Counted from the stretch's first letter, positions 24,511 to 33,778 are shown. The stretch is DNA of 64,000 bases from Turicibacter sp. (GCA_030531025.1 JAUMTV010000005.1:3327-67326); one strand, 5' to 3'. Made by a program: numbers and translations. Notes: generated from the sequence alone by a model not told the origin.

Positions 24511-25739
24511 ATGATTTCAATTGGAATTGATGTGTCTAAACGAAAAAGTACCGTGGCGATCATCAACGTCATGGGTGAGATTCTACAAACACCTTTTGAG
24601 ATTGAACATTCACAACATGGACTTCAGAAACTATTGGATTTAATCAAAGACTATCCTAAAAATCAAGTTCGATTCATCATGGAGGCGACAGGAATTTATC
24701 ACTTAGGATTATTAAATGAACTTCAAAAACAAGGCTATTTTGTTCATGTAACCAATCCTTTACTCAGCAAAAATTATTTTGATGTAGAGATTCGAAAAGG
24801 AAAAACCGATCGAAAAGATGCCTTGAAACTTTCTCGATATGGAACTGAGAAATGGTGGCTATTACAAGAACATTCAAAAGTTGATCAGATTTATCAAGAT
24901 TTACAGTTTTTATCTCGAGAATACAACTCATTTATGGCAACTAAAATTAAATTAAAAGTCCAGTTATCTAATTTAATCGAGCGAACATTTCCAGGACTTG
25001 AAAAGCGATTAAAAGGTCATTACTTCGGTTTATTATTAGATATTTATGAGCTATACCCCTGCGCGTCGTTAGTTCGAGAAATGAGTGAGAAGAAATTCTC
25101 AACAATGTTTATTAAATTAGCGAAAAAAAAGGACACCGTAAAGGTGCCAGATCGCACAGAACGTCTATCGACTTGCTCATGAGTGCGTCACGTTTGAACT
25201 GAGTCCAGAGATTGCAGCTCTCTCGGTTAAACACTGTGTCAGTCTACTTCGTTCAATTGAACAAGCAAGTGACAGTATTATAACACAGATGGATGAATTA
25301 GCGAAAGAACTTCCTGAATATGAGGTGGTTAAAAAGATGAAAGGGGTAGGAGATAAATTAGCTCCACGTTTCATTCCCTACTAAAGGAGGAAATAAAACG
25401 TGTGTGGATCCCATCGCTGAAATAGGAGATGTGAGACGATTTAAAGATTCAAAAAGTCTGATTGCTTATGAAGGAATTGATGCCCCTCCTTATCAATCCG
25501 GACAGTTTGAGGGAACCAAACGACACATTTCAAAGAGAGAATCAAGAAGCTTAAGGAAGTGTGGTTATGAGATCATGATGGCTCTTAAATCATCTAAATC
25601 AACTGAAGATCATACCGTCTATGAGTACATGCTTAAAAAAGAAGTGGAAGGTAAAAATAAAAAGTTAGTCAAGATTGCAGGACTCAATAAATTTTTAAGA
25701 ATTTATTATGCACGAGTGATGGAACTTTATCAAGAATAA
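24511..25739 (+). pseudogene. IS110 transposase, copy 2, inactivated
   Basis: Starts at the ATG at 24511 (AAAGGAGCGAT upstream) with MISIGIDVSKRKSTVAI and the DEDD domain. Frame is lost near 25130 (an A8 run that should be A9 or A6) and again near 25148 (one base missing), after which AQNVYRLAHECVTFELSPE continues in a new frame. At 25371-25412 a 40-bp insertion splits KGVGDKLAPR from IAEIGDVRRF, so the Tnp20 catalytic half (ending IYYARVMELYQE) is in a third frame. Not functional. Confidence 0.9.
25371..25412 (-). repeat. Short insertion, copy c (net 40 bp)
   Basis: On the minus strand it reads GGATCCACACACG, ATTTCCTCC and TTTAGTAGGGAATG. Comparison with copy 1 (LAPRLIAEIGD contiguous) gives a net gain of 40 bases. 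In the transposase direction it supplies AAAGGAGGAAAT and a GTG (25404) in frame with the C-terminal domain. The 5' half of the motif is more divergent than in copies a, b, d and e. Confidence 0.65.
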
Positions 25740-25806
25740 CGTAATCATGACTATTCATCCATAAATTTCAAAAAGACACTTATAAAGTGTCTTTTCGTCA
25801 TACTCT

Positions 25807-26327
25807 TTTTTAATCCATAAGAAGATAATTTTTTCTTATTTTTCTATTGATTTATATTAGCAAGTTTTTATGTTTATAAATAAGCTTCGTGACTTAATTA
25901 TAATAAATGAATTTTTAATTTAATCTGTTATTAGACTCATTCATTGTTCTAAAATAAAGCTCTGTTTTAAATCTCATAAAAAGACCTACTTTAACCAACT
26001 ACATAAGTATGTAATTGAAACACCTCTGAATCTTTACAAGAAAGTCTTGAGTTTCCTGTAAAATGAAATATATTAATAACTTAGATTTCAGAGATACCAT
26101 TTTGAAGACTTGACTTTGTACTCTAAATTCTGTTGCCTTGTACTTGACTATGTCTTCGAGCACTATCCGTAGGTACCACAGTGTGAGGATCAATATCCCC
26201 TTTAAAGAAAAACTTCAAATTATTATGTTTAATTCTTCTATTTCTACTCAGTAAATAAATAGCCTAAAAATAAAAAAATGTAAGCTCTTCATAAAATGTC
26301 AACTCTATTCTTAACCAAAGTACAAAT
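25807..26327. other. AT-rich interval beyond IS110 copy 2
   Basis: No intact gene. It holds one reading-frame remnant (26123-26262, minus strand) and otherwise nothing recognisable. A 64-residue ORF over 25999-26193 has no supporting features. Confidence 0.6.
26123..26262 (-). pseudogene. Gene remnant without start codon
   Basis: A 46-codon open stretch with no start codon, ending in TAG, reads LSRNRRIKHNNLKFFFKG then DIDPHTVVPTDSARRHSQ and VQGNRI. The Gly/Asp/Pro/Thr/Arg-His pattern looks like real protein rather than chance translation of AT-rich DNA, but I do not recognise the family. Upstream frame is closed by a TAG. Confidence 0.3.
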
Positions 26328-26378
26328 AAAAAGATTATATCCTCATGACTGAGTCGTCATTTAGAATACAATCTTTTT
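26328..26378 (-). terminator. Terminator of the murC-ytxG-ytxH unit
   Basis: AAAAAGATT / AATCTTTTT outer arms with an ATGAC / GTCAT inner stem; follows the ytxH stop codon. Confidence 0.7.
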
Positions 26379-26383
26379 AAAAA

Positions 26384-26944
26384 TTATTTTGTTTGATTTT
26401 CTTCTGTTTGGCTATCGTTTTGTTCTTTAGTCGTTGCAATATCAACAACGTCAGATGCTACGCTTTTTACTTCATCAGCTACATCTGTTGCTACAGATTT
26501 AGCGTCATCTGTGATACTTGTCACTGCTGTTTTAACCTCATTTACAAGATCTTTAGTATTTTCTTTTACCGCATCAATAACGATTGTAAAGTTTTCTTCT
26601 AAATCATCTTGTACTAATTGTGCTTCATCTTTTAAATTTTCTTTAGCTTCATCTAATCGTAAGGCCATATCATTTAACTTAGCTTTAACATCATTTACTT
26701 TTGTCTCTAAATCAGCTTTAGATGATTCCCAATCAAAGTTATTAATTAAATCTTTAATTTCATCCAACTTATTAACAAAAGCTTCTTGAACATCTTCTAC
26801 TTCAATATCTTTAATCTTTGTTTGGATATCATCTGCTTTTTTTAATAATTCTTTTTGCATTTCTTTACCTGATTTTGGTGTTAATAATGCTACTGCAGCA
26901 GCTCCTAGTACAGCACCTAGAACAAATACATTTCTTTTCTTCAT
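26384..26944 (-). CDS. ytxH: YtxH domain protein
   Basis: About 186 residues from the ATG at 26944 (AAAGGTGG upstream). A short Lys/Arg head and one hydrophobic glycine/alanine helix (FVLGAVLGAAAVALLTPKSGKEM) match the YtxH family signature, with the TPKSGKE motif. The remainder is a long amphipathic helix rich in Asp, Lys, Val (VNDVKAKL, VADEVKSVASDV), like LEA/apolipoprotein repeats, longer than Bacillus YtxH. The family is linked to general stress. Last gene of the murC unit. Confidence 0.85.
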   Translation of the reverse strand: MKKRNVFVLGAVLGAAAVALLTPKSGKEMQKELLKKADDIQTKIKDIEVEDVQEAFVNKLDEIKDLINNFDWESSKADLETKVNDVKAKLNDMALRLDEAKENLKDEAQLVQDDLEENFTIVIDAVKENTKDLVNEVKTAVTSITDDAKSVATDVADEVKSVASDVVDIATTKEQNDSQTEENQTK

Positions 26945-27028
26945 AAAAAGACCACCTTTCATTCTAATATACTATATATTACCCATTTCAATTTATCCTA
27001 TGAGTGATTGAAAGAGGTTATATTATTT

Positions 27029-27313
27029 TTATCGACGTGCTCGATTAACTAAAGAAAGAGCTTTAAAAACCCCTTGTCCGTTAGCTACAGCTTCTGTCAC
27101 ATATTCTTCAACGACCTTTGTTTTTTCTTGAACATCCTCAACAATTTTTGAACTTTCATTCACTAATGTCGTTGACTCATTTAATAAACGAATTAATGAT
27201 TTTAACGTTAAAACTACATAAACTGTCAAGACAATTAAACAAGCAATTGCTGTTAAAATTAATAAATCCGATAATGTAAATGTTAATGTTATACCATTTG
27301 TTAATACAAGCAT
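27029..27313 (-). CDS. ytxG: YtxG/DUF948-like membrane protein
   Basis: 94 residues: one N-terminal transmembrane helix (about 12-37, LLILTAIACLIVLTVYVVL) and a coiled-coil of Val/Glu/Lys (NESSKIVEDVQEKTKVVEEYV), the layout of DUF948 proteins. Position between murC and ytxH is the same as in Bacillus (murC-ytxG-ytxH). Function unknown; probably a membrane-tethered coiled coil. AGGGGAAAG directly precedes the ATG. Confidence 0.75.
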   Translation of the reverse strand: MLVLTNGITLTFTLSDLLILTAIACLIVLTVYVVLTLKSLIRLLNESTTLVNESSKIVEDVQEKTKVVEEYVTEAVANGQGVFKALSLVNRARR

Positions 27314-27340
27314 CTTTCCCCTATCCTTTCATCAATTATC

Positions 27341-28654
27341 CTAAGCTTCTAATCGCCACGGTAAACGTGTATATGCATCTTCATATTTTTTAATATCCCC
27401 TGCTCCCATAAAGACAACAACAGCTGTTGGATATTGATGTAATTGATTCACGGTCTCTTTTGTAATTAAATGACCACTATGACATTTATCAATTAATGTT
27501 TGAATATTCACTGTTCCACTACTTTCACGTGCTGATCCAAAAATTTCCGTTAAATAAATATGATCCGCTAAATTTAAGCTTTCAGCAAATTCATTAATAA
27601 AAGCAGCTGTACGTGTAAACGTATGCGGTTGGAAAACAGCCACTAGTTCACGATCTGGATATTTTTGACGAACTGCCTTTAATGTTACAGCAATTTCAGT
27701 TGGATGATGCGCGTAATCATCAATAATCACTTGTTCATGATAAGTTTTTTGTGCAAAACGACGTTTTACCCCTTCAAATAGTCTTAAATCTTTTTCTACA
27801 ATTGATGGTTCTAATTCTTCTAAATAACAAACTGTAATAACAGCTAAACTATTTAAAATCATGTGATCACCAAAGAATGGTGTTGCAAATGTATGATAGA
27901 ATTTACCATTAATAGACACATCAAATGTTGTTCCTTCAGAAGTTTTTAAAACATTCGTCGCGACGACTTGATTTGATGAATCAAATCCATAAGTCATAAT
28001 TTTAGTTGACGCCTTTAATTTTTTAACTTCTGGATCATCTCCACAAGCAATGACCATTTTTTTACACTGACTAACAAATGTATTAAAAGCATCTAATACA
28101 TCATCTATATCTTTAAAGTAATCTGGATGATCATGCTCAATATTTGTGATAATTGCATAATCTGGATGATAAGCTAAGAAATGACGTTGATATTCACATG
28201 CTTCAAATACAAAATACTCACTATTTTCTACACCTTTACCTGTCCCATCTCCAATTAAATAGGATGTTGGATGATTTAGTCGTAACACGTGTGATAATAA
28301 CCCTGTTGTTGTCGTTTTTCCATGTGTTCCCGAGATAGCGATTGAAGTAAATCCACCTGCTAAACTTCCTAAAAAATCATGGTAACGAACGCATTTTGCA
28401 CCTGTTTCCTTCGCTTGAATCACTTCGATATGATCATCTTTAAACGCATTTCCGATGATAACAGTCATATCCGGATCAATTTTTGATTTTCCAAATGAAT
28501 ATAAGGTCATTCCTTTGGCTTCTAAGCCAATTTGAGTAAAGAGTGTTTCCTCAATATCTGATCCTTGAACACTATGTCCCATATCATATAAAATATGTGC
28601 TAATGCACTCATCCCTGAACCTTTTATTCCAATGAGATGATATTTTTCACTCAT
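27341..28654 (-). CDS. murC: UDP-N-acetylmuramate--L-alanine ligase
   Basis: 437 residues. N-terminal Rossmann start YHLIGIKGSGMSALAHIL, ATP-binding SGTHGKTTTTGLLSHVL (about 108-124), EACEYQRHFL, NIEHDHPDYF, and DDYAHHPTEI with VFQPHTFTRT in the C-terminal domain: all MurC-specific. Adds L-alanine to UDP-MurNAc in the cytoplasm, committing to the peptide stem of peptidoglycan. Normal length. It sits 128 bp after sftA with a hairpin in between, so may also have its own promoter. Confidence 0.97.
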   Translation of the reverse strand: MSEKYHLIGIKGSGMSALAHILYDMGHSVQGSDIEETLFTQIGLEAKGMTLYSFGKSKIDPDMTVIIGNAFKDDHIEVIQAKETGAKCVRYHDFLGSLAGGFTSIAISGTHGKTTTTGLLSHVLRLNHPTSYLIGDGTGKGVENSEYFVFEACEYQRHFLAYHPDYAIITNIEHDHPDYFKDIDDVLDAFNTFVSQCKKMVIACGDDPEVKKLKASTKIMTYGFDSSNQVVATNVLKTSEGTTFDVSINGKFYHTFATPFFGDHMILNSLAVITVCYLEELEPSIVEKDLRLFEGVKRRFAQKTYHEQVIIDDYAHHPTEIAVTLKAVRQKYPDRELVAVFQPHTFTRTAAFINEFAESLNLADHIYLTEIFGSARESSGTVNIQTLIDKCHSGHLITKETVNQLHQYPTAVVVFMGAGDIKKYEDAYTRLPWRLEA

Positions 28655-28721
28655 TCTGAATCGTCTCCTATCTCGTACTAAAGATTATTTCTCTACTATT
28701 ATATCATTTATCGCCTATTTG

Positions 28722-28763
28722 GAAACCGCCTTTTGTTCATTATCAGACGCAAAAGGCGGTTTC
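28722..28763 (-). terminator. Hairpin between sftA and murC
   Basis: Perfect 14-bp stem GAAACCGCCTTTTG / CAAAAGGCGGTTTC with a 14-base loop after the sftA stop. The following T content is weak, so it may only attenuate. Confidence 0.65.
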
Positions 28764-28782
28764 ATTTATCAGTATTTAACTA

Positions 28783-31674
28783 TTAAAATCGGGTCATATC
28801 TTTCATTGCTTCAAAATCTTCACGCGAAATTAAAATTTCACGTTGTTTTTGTGCTCCCTGCGGCTCACTAATCCACCCATTCATCTCAAGGGTATCAATC
28901 ATACGAGCTGCTCGGTTAAAGCCAATTCTTAATCTTGTTTGAAGAGAAGAAACAGTTGCATGTCCCCGATCAAAAATAAAATTCATCGCATCATACAATA
29001 ATGGATCTGTGTCAGTTTGGACACTTGAATTTCCTCTTTGAAAAACTTCATCAGAAATTAAATATTTGGGTTTCCCTTGTTTTTTAACAAAATCAACAAC
29101 TGCATCAATTTCTTCACTTGAAATATAGGCGCCTTGAATACGTTTAACTTTTGATCCACTTGAAGACCATAACATATCTCCTTGACCAAGTAAGTTCTGT
29201 GCACCTGTTTCATCTAAAATGACACGTGAGTCATTAGCTTGTGCCACAGCAAACGCAATTCGACTTGGAATATTAGATTTAATCGTTCCAGTGATCACAT
29301 CAACTGTTGGCCGTTGAGTCGCCACAATTAAATGAATTCCCGCTGCACGTGCTTTTTGAGTAATACGCATGATACAATCTTCGACTTCTTGAGCAGAAAC
29401 CATCATTAAGTCTGCTAACTCATCAATAACAATTAAAATATATGGTAACTTCTCATAAGTGAATTCAAATTCATGTCGTCGTTCATTAAATGATTTAATA
29501 TCTCGAACACCATTTGTTGCAAATAATTCATAGCGACGTTCCATCTCATCAACAGCCCACTTTAATCCTTGAGCTGCTTTGCGTTCATCACAGATAACAG
29601 GTGTTATTAAATGAGGAATCGCATTGTATGGGGCTAATTCCACACGTTTTGGATCGACTAGCATCAAACGTACATCTTCAGGACTCGCTTTATATAACAA
29701 ACTCACTAGTAACGTATTAATACAGACACTTTTCCCTGATCCTGTTTGACCAGCAATTAACCCATGTGGCATCGTTGAAATATCTGCATAAACAGGTTGT
29801 CCTGAAACATCTTGTCCAAGCCCTATATATAAAGGACTCTCATGTAAAATGAAGTCAGGTCTTGATAAGATTTCCTTTAAATAAACCATCTTACGTGTTG
29901 GATTTGGAATTTCTACTCCAATTGTATTTTTACCTGGAATAGGTTCAATTCGTAATTCTTCAACCGATAAACTTAATTTCAAATCATCCGATAAGCCGAT
30001 AATTTTATTCAACTTTGTTCCTGACTCTGGTTGAATCTCAATTTGTGTTACGGTCGGTCCTTGTGTATAATCTCCAGTTAATCGAACTTTGACTCCAAAA
30101 TCAGCAAAGGTTTGTTCTAAAATTTCCATCTTACTAACAATCCATTCCTCATCATTTATTTCAGAATGACGTGGTTCTTTTAAGAGAGCGAAATCGGGTG
30201 TCTCATAATAAATCACCTGATTTTCCTCTTCTTCTACTTGGATTTGCTCTAATACTTCATTACAAAAATTATCATCATCAAACAGATCAAAAGATTCATC
30301 TAGTGCTTCATCTAAATCATCATCCTGTGTCTGATTTAATACATCATCAGAAAGAACTACTTCTTCTTGATGCTCTGATAATAATTGATCAAAGATTGAA
30401 GGAGTTGTTTCTTCCTCTTCTAATAAAGTCAAGACATCATCAATCGCTAATGACTGTTCGTTATTTTTCGTTTGATTCTCTTCTGCTAGGATCTTATCAA
30501 AGATAGAAGGGATTTTCTCTTCCTCATCAAGTATGGCAAGAACATCATCAACCTCTAATTCACTTGAGTTATTCATTTGTATCGTGCAATGACTATGATC
30601 TTGCACTAACTCCTGATCTTTTTTAGGACATTCTTCTTGATTGCTAACACTTTCAGTCACGTTGTGATTAGAAGTTTTATTCAAAGACGTTTCTAACCTT
30701 TCACTATGGTGATTAATTTCCTCTTCAACAGATTGCTTCTCATCCATTTGATTGACGACTAACGGCTCCTCCTTTAAAGAAACTGTTTGAGCTTTTTCTA
30801 TTATTTGATTAGCTTCCTGTAATAAGATTGGATGATTTTGATTAGAAGTAATCATAGATTCTATGTCTTGTGATGGTTCTAGTGCTTCCCTTTTATCTTC
30901 ATGATCATCTGTCTCTGATACCTCCTGCGACTTATTAATCGTCTCAACAATCGTTACCGCTAGCTCCTTAACTTCACTGACAATCTCACTTAATAGACCA
31001 TCTCTTTTTTCTGAAGTAGCACCTTCAACGGCAATCTTAAGGTCTAATTTTTCATTGACGTCTAATTCTTGTTTTAAGATGATATCTTGTGTTTGATCTG
31101 ATACTGATCGATCAGATGTTGTTTCATTAACTTCCAGTTCAGTAACATCGTTCTCAATTGTAGAACTGGGACATGTTTGTGATTTCTCCTCAATCTCAAA
31201 CATCTGATCTAATTCCTCATTTAAATCTGTCACACCTTCAGTTACTTCATCGCTTAATGGCAGCTGAATTTGAGCATCTTCATGTAGGCTTTCATCATTT
31301 AACTCATCCACTAGTGAAGCCGTTGAAAGTTCATATTGTCCATGTGCTAAATGTACCCTTTTAGGTTGAGTCACTCGACGCCCACTAATAGGTGACACAA
31401 ATTCAACTGGCCTATACCCTGTCATAGTTGAAGAAGTATTCAAACGAGACGAGTTAGATGAGGCTACTGTAGAGTTCTGACGCTCTTTTCTGACATTTAC
31501 CTCTGGGCTTAAGACCGCCTGAGGGCGATTCACGATCGGTTTGGCAATTGAGGATTCCACCGGTTGAATCATTACTGGTACTTCTTTCTTTGAGATGGGT
31601 TTAGGTGTAGGTGAAACTTTTATTTCATCCCCAAACCCCACTTTCTCAATATCAAAAATTTTACGCTTTTTCAT
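28783..31674 (-). CDS. sftA: DNA translocase SftA (FtsK/SpoIIIE family, soluble)
   Basis: 963 residues from the ATG at 31674 (TTAGGGTGTG upstream; eight extra codons upstream lack a site). About 450 N-terminal residues are acidic, low-complexity and without transmembrane helices, separating it from FtsK/SpoIIIE. Motor domain: LIAGQTGSGKSVC (Walker A near residue 643), YILIVIDELADLMM (Walker B), RITQKARAAGIHLIVATQRP. C-terminal gamma winged helix (ATVSSLQTRLRIGFNRAARMI) reads SRS/KOPS-like sites. SftA clears chromosome ends from the septum. The linker holds two copies of a motif, DDVL-I/T-L-EEE-PSIFD, 36 residues apart. Confidence 0.93.
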   Translation of the reverse strand: MKKRKIFDIEKVGFGDEIKVSPTPKPISKKEVPVMIQPVESSIAKPIVNRPQAVLSPEVNVRKERQNSTVASSNSSRLNTSSTMTGYRPVEFVSPISGRRVTQPKRVHLAHGQYELSTASLVDELNDESLHEDAQIQLPLSDEVTEGVTDLNEELDQMFEIEEKSQTCPSSTIENDVTELEVNETTSDRSVSDQTQDIILKQELDVNEKLDLKIAVEGATSEKRDGLLSEIVSEVKELAVTIVETINKSQEVSETDDHEDKREALEPSQDIESMITSNQNHPILLQEANQIIEKAQTVSLKEEPLVVNQMDEKQSVEEEINHHSERLETSLNKTSNHNVTESVSNQEECPKKDQELVQDHSHCTIQMNNSSELEVDDVLAILDEEEKIPSIFDKILAEENQTKNNEQSLAIDDVLTLLEEEETTPSIFDQLLSEHQEEVVLSDDVLNQTQDDDLDEALDESFDLFDDDNFCNEVLEQIQVEEEENQVIYYETPDFALLKEPRHSEINDEEWIVSKMEILEQTFADFGVKVRLTGDYTQGPTVTQIEIQPESGTKLNKIIGLSDDLKLSLSVEELRIEPIPGKNTIGVEIPNPTRKMVYLKEILSRPDFILHESPLYIGLGQDVSGQPVYADISTMPHGLIAGQTGSGKSVCINTLLVSLLYKASPEDVRLMLVDPKRVELAPYNAIPHLITPVICDERKAAQGLKWAVDEMERRYELFATNGVRDIKSFNERRHEFEFTYEKLPYILIVIDELADLMMVSAQEVEDCIMRITQKARAAGIHLIVATQRPTVDVITGTIKSNIPSRIAFAVAQANDSRVILDETGAQNLLGQGDMLWSSSGSKVKRIQGAYISSEEIDAVVDFVKKQGKPKYLISDEVFQRGNSSVQTDTDPLLYDAMNFIFDRGHATVSSLQTRLRIGFNRAARMIDTLEMNGWISEPQGAQKQREILISREDFEAMKDMTRF

Positions 31675-31752
31675 ATTGTCACACCCTAAATTACCCAAAT
31701 GTTTACTCTTAATTATACATGAAAAATCTCTTTTTTCACAAGAAGGTTAAAA

Positions 31753-31783
31753 AAAATCACCATATTTTCATGGTGATTTTCTA
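31753..31783 (-). terminator. Terminator after the thioredoxin gene
   Basis: AAAATCACCAT / ATGGTGATTTT with a six-base loop, T-run on the minus strand. Confidence 0.85.
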
Positions 31784-31793
31784 TTCATCATTA

Positions 31794-32108
31794 CTAAGCT
31801 AATGATTCAATAAACGATTCGATTTGTTGACGTGTTTTACGCTCTTTATTGACAAAGCGCCCTACTTCTTTTCCACCTTTGAAGGCAACGAAGCTTGGAA
31901 TACCAAATATTTCCAACTCAACACATAAATCCATTAAATGGTCACGGTTAATTGAGTAAAAGTTATAGTCATTATACTTCTCTACAATACTTGGCATGAA
32001 TGGCTTAATCACCATACAATCAGGACACCAGTTGGCTGTAAATAAAATAATTACATTTTCATTTTCAATGATTTCACGATATTGCTCTACACTTGTAATT
32101 TCTTTCAT
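31794..32108 (-). CDS. Thioredoxin-family protein (YtpP-like)
   Basis: 104 residues, single thioredoxin fold with active site NWCPDCMV (WCPDC rather than WCGPC) and the cis-proline in FGIPSFVAFKGG. Same neighbourhood as Bacillus ytpP, near sftA and murC. Probably a cytoplasmic thiol-disulfide reductant, perhaps for bacillithiol-type or low-potential targets; substrate not determinable. It starts 12 bp after the upstream gene, so it is co-transcribed with 32121-33197. Confidence 0.87.
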   Translation of the reverse strand: MKEITSVEQYREIIENENVIILFTANWCPDCMVIKPFMPSIVEKYNDYNFYSINRDHLMDLCVELEIFGIPSFVAFKGGKEVGRFVNKERKTRQQIESFIESLA

Positions 32109-32120
32109 TTTATATCCTCC

Positions 32121-33197
32121 TTAATTTGATTCAGCACCTTCATCCGGCACGATTTCACTTCGTTTTTCACTACTAAAGTCAAACTCAATAACTTGTTCAT
32201 TCTCACTCGTTGATAACTGTCCTTCTGATACTGCCTCATCATCAGTAGCTGCTGCACTACCTGTTGAAGACTCATCATCAGTTGTTGGTGTTGACTTTGA
32301 ATCATCTATTGAATTTGCTTGGGATATATTCATTTGACCTGTAGTTTCCTCTGAATGAGTTGATGGTTGAGCATTTAAGTCTGCCTCTTTGTTCGTCAGC
32401 TGTGTTCCAACTGAAAGTGGCTCATAAACCTCAACGGTACGACCCACGACTAACATATTATAAGCTAAATATGGTGCTTCTTCATAATCAATAATAGCTG
32501 ACAATTTAGTTCCGTCGACAAAAACAGTTAATAAATACTTTTCTGTCATTTTTACTAATTGAACAAATCCATTTTGGCCATCCATATTAAAGTTTTTATA
32601 AAAGACTTCTTCACCGGCAGCTTTATTCTCATCGCGTAATAAATAATATGTATCCGTATCCTCGCCAATAACATTATATTGATTATTATAATGCATTATG
32701 ACTTCATTATCTTTATACTTTATAATATCATTTACACCAATTGACCAACGATATTGAAACTGTCTTGGAATATGATATGCAATTGTTCCATTTTTAGTAT
32801 TTACTTCATTACCTTCATAAGCAAATGCAGCACTAATACTATCTTGCATTTTGGTACTGAATGTGTCTTCTGTAATCTCAGGTTTAGCCATCCATAGTAA
32901 CCCCGCACTTAAACCGACAATTACAACACCACTAAAGATTGTTGTCACACGGTTAAGTAAGCATAAATCACTCGGCTTAGCGGTCGTCGTTAATGGTGAT
33001 TCATAAGTAGCAGGATTATATTTTGTATCTTTAAATTTATTATTTATCTTATTAAGTTTTAATTTATTTTTAATATCTAATGCGTGTAATTTACGCTTAG
33101 ATGATTTCGTAAAATTTATGAATTGTTGCTTAATTTGGTTTGATGTCGTTTTCATTTCTTCCGATATTTTCGACGTATCTGTTGATTTTTTCGACAA
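32121..33197 (-). CDS. Hypothetical single-pass membrane protein with Ser/Thr/Asp-rich tail
   Basis: 358 residues; family not recognised. Residues 1-85 are Lys/Ser/Asn-rich and presumably cytoplasmic, then one transmembrane helix (about 88-106, IFSGVVIVGLSAGLLWMA), a globular extracellular part (about 115-265) and a disordered tail rich in Ser, Thr, Asp, Glu. The start is a TTG with AAGGGGGCG upstream. Type II topology. It is co-transcribed with the thioredoxin, possibly the envelope partner, but that is speculation. Confidence 0.6.
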   Translation of the reverse strand: MSKKSTDTSKISEEMKTTSNQIKQQFINFTKSSKRKLHALDIKNKLKLNKINNKFKDTKYNPATYESPLTTTAKPSDLCLLNRVTTIFSGVVIVGLSAGLLWMAKPEITEDTFSTKMQDSISAAFAYEGNEVNTKNGTIAYHIPRQFQYRWSIGVNDIIKYKDNEVIMHYNNQYNVIGEDTDTYYLLRDENKAAGEEVFYKNFNMDGQNGFVQLVKMTEKYLLTVFVDGTKLSAIIDYEEAPYLAYNMLVVGRTVEVYEPLSVGTQLTNKEADLNAQPSTHSEETTGQMNISQANSIDDSKSTPTTDDESSTGSAAATDDEAVSEGQLSTSENEQVIEFDFSSEKRSEIVPDEGAESN

Positions 33198-33262
33198 AAA
33201 ATCGCCCCCTTATAGCATAATACTACTTTATTATACCATAGGAAGCGATTGTAACCAAATTT

Positions 33263-33778
33263 TTATTTTCGACAAGCTTGCTGAGAATATTGATACTGTC
33301 CCCATAACAAACGAACAATATGACTAAAATTTTCTTTACGATTAAAGAAATCTGCTGTTAAAATGCCAATGGCTCCTTCGTTTGATCGAACATTTTGTCG
33401 TTTTGAATACGAATCAATGACATCTCCTAACTCTTCACCCGCTTCAAGCGGAGCAATTAGCTCAGAAGGTAGTGGGAGTCTTGTCCCACCTGCATAAAAG
33501 CATTGACCAGTTGTTGTTTTTAAAACACCCCAATTAACTAAATATAGCTGATTATTTAAATATTCAACTCCTGCCTCTAATCCAATCCCTACTTCTCCAA
33601 ATGATAAGCAATCCTCTGCACGATGACTCGCACCAGCCACTGTTTCAGCATCACTAAACGGTTGATTAGAAACGCCACTTGGCACGTCTACACCCATGAC
33701 ATCATATCCCATTGAACCTAAAACATCTTTAACTGCATCGATTTTCACTCGATTCGTTGAACCTACAATAACTTTCAT
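33263..33778 (-). CDS. Inosine/xanthosine triphosphatase-like protein (DUF84/YjjX)
   Basis: 171 residues. VGSTNRVKIDAVKDVL opens the ITPase-like fold, with VPSGVSNQPFSDAETVAGASHRA and the acidic GVGIGLEAGVE segment, then GVLKTTTGQCFYAGG: the DUF84/YjjX pattern. Such enzymes hydrolyse non-canonical ITP and XTP to protect nucleic acids. Full length. It follows trmB by 20 bp and is probably co-transcribed. Confidence 0.88.
   Translation of the reverse strand: MKVIVGSTNRVKIDAVKDVLGSMGYDVMGVDVPSGVSNQPFSDAETVAGASHRAEDCLSFGEVGIGLEAGVEYLNNQLYLVNWGVLKTTTGQCFYAGGTRLPLPSELIAPLEAGEELGDVIDSYSKRQNVRSNEGAIGILTADFFNRKENFSHIVRLLWGQYQYSQQACRK

Larger units (their letters stand above)
24209..25806 (+). mobile_element. 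IS110-family element, copy 2
   Basis: Homologous to copy 1 from TTTGGTACTATAAA at the left to a GTCATAC at the right, in the opposite orientation. About 300 bp of non-coding left end, then the broken transposase, then a GACAC / GTGTC hairpin. Nucleotide divergence from copy 1 is considerable, so the two are old relatives rather than recent duplicates. Confidence 0.75.

Noticed and set aside
25999..26193. 64-residue minus-strand ORF in the interval after IS110 copy 2
   Set aside because: No ribosome site and unremarkable composition; it overlaps, in another frame, the more protein-like remnant at 26123-26262.
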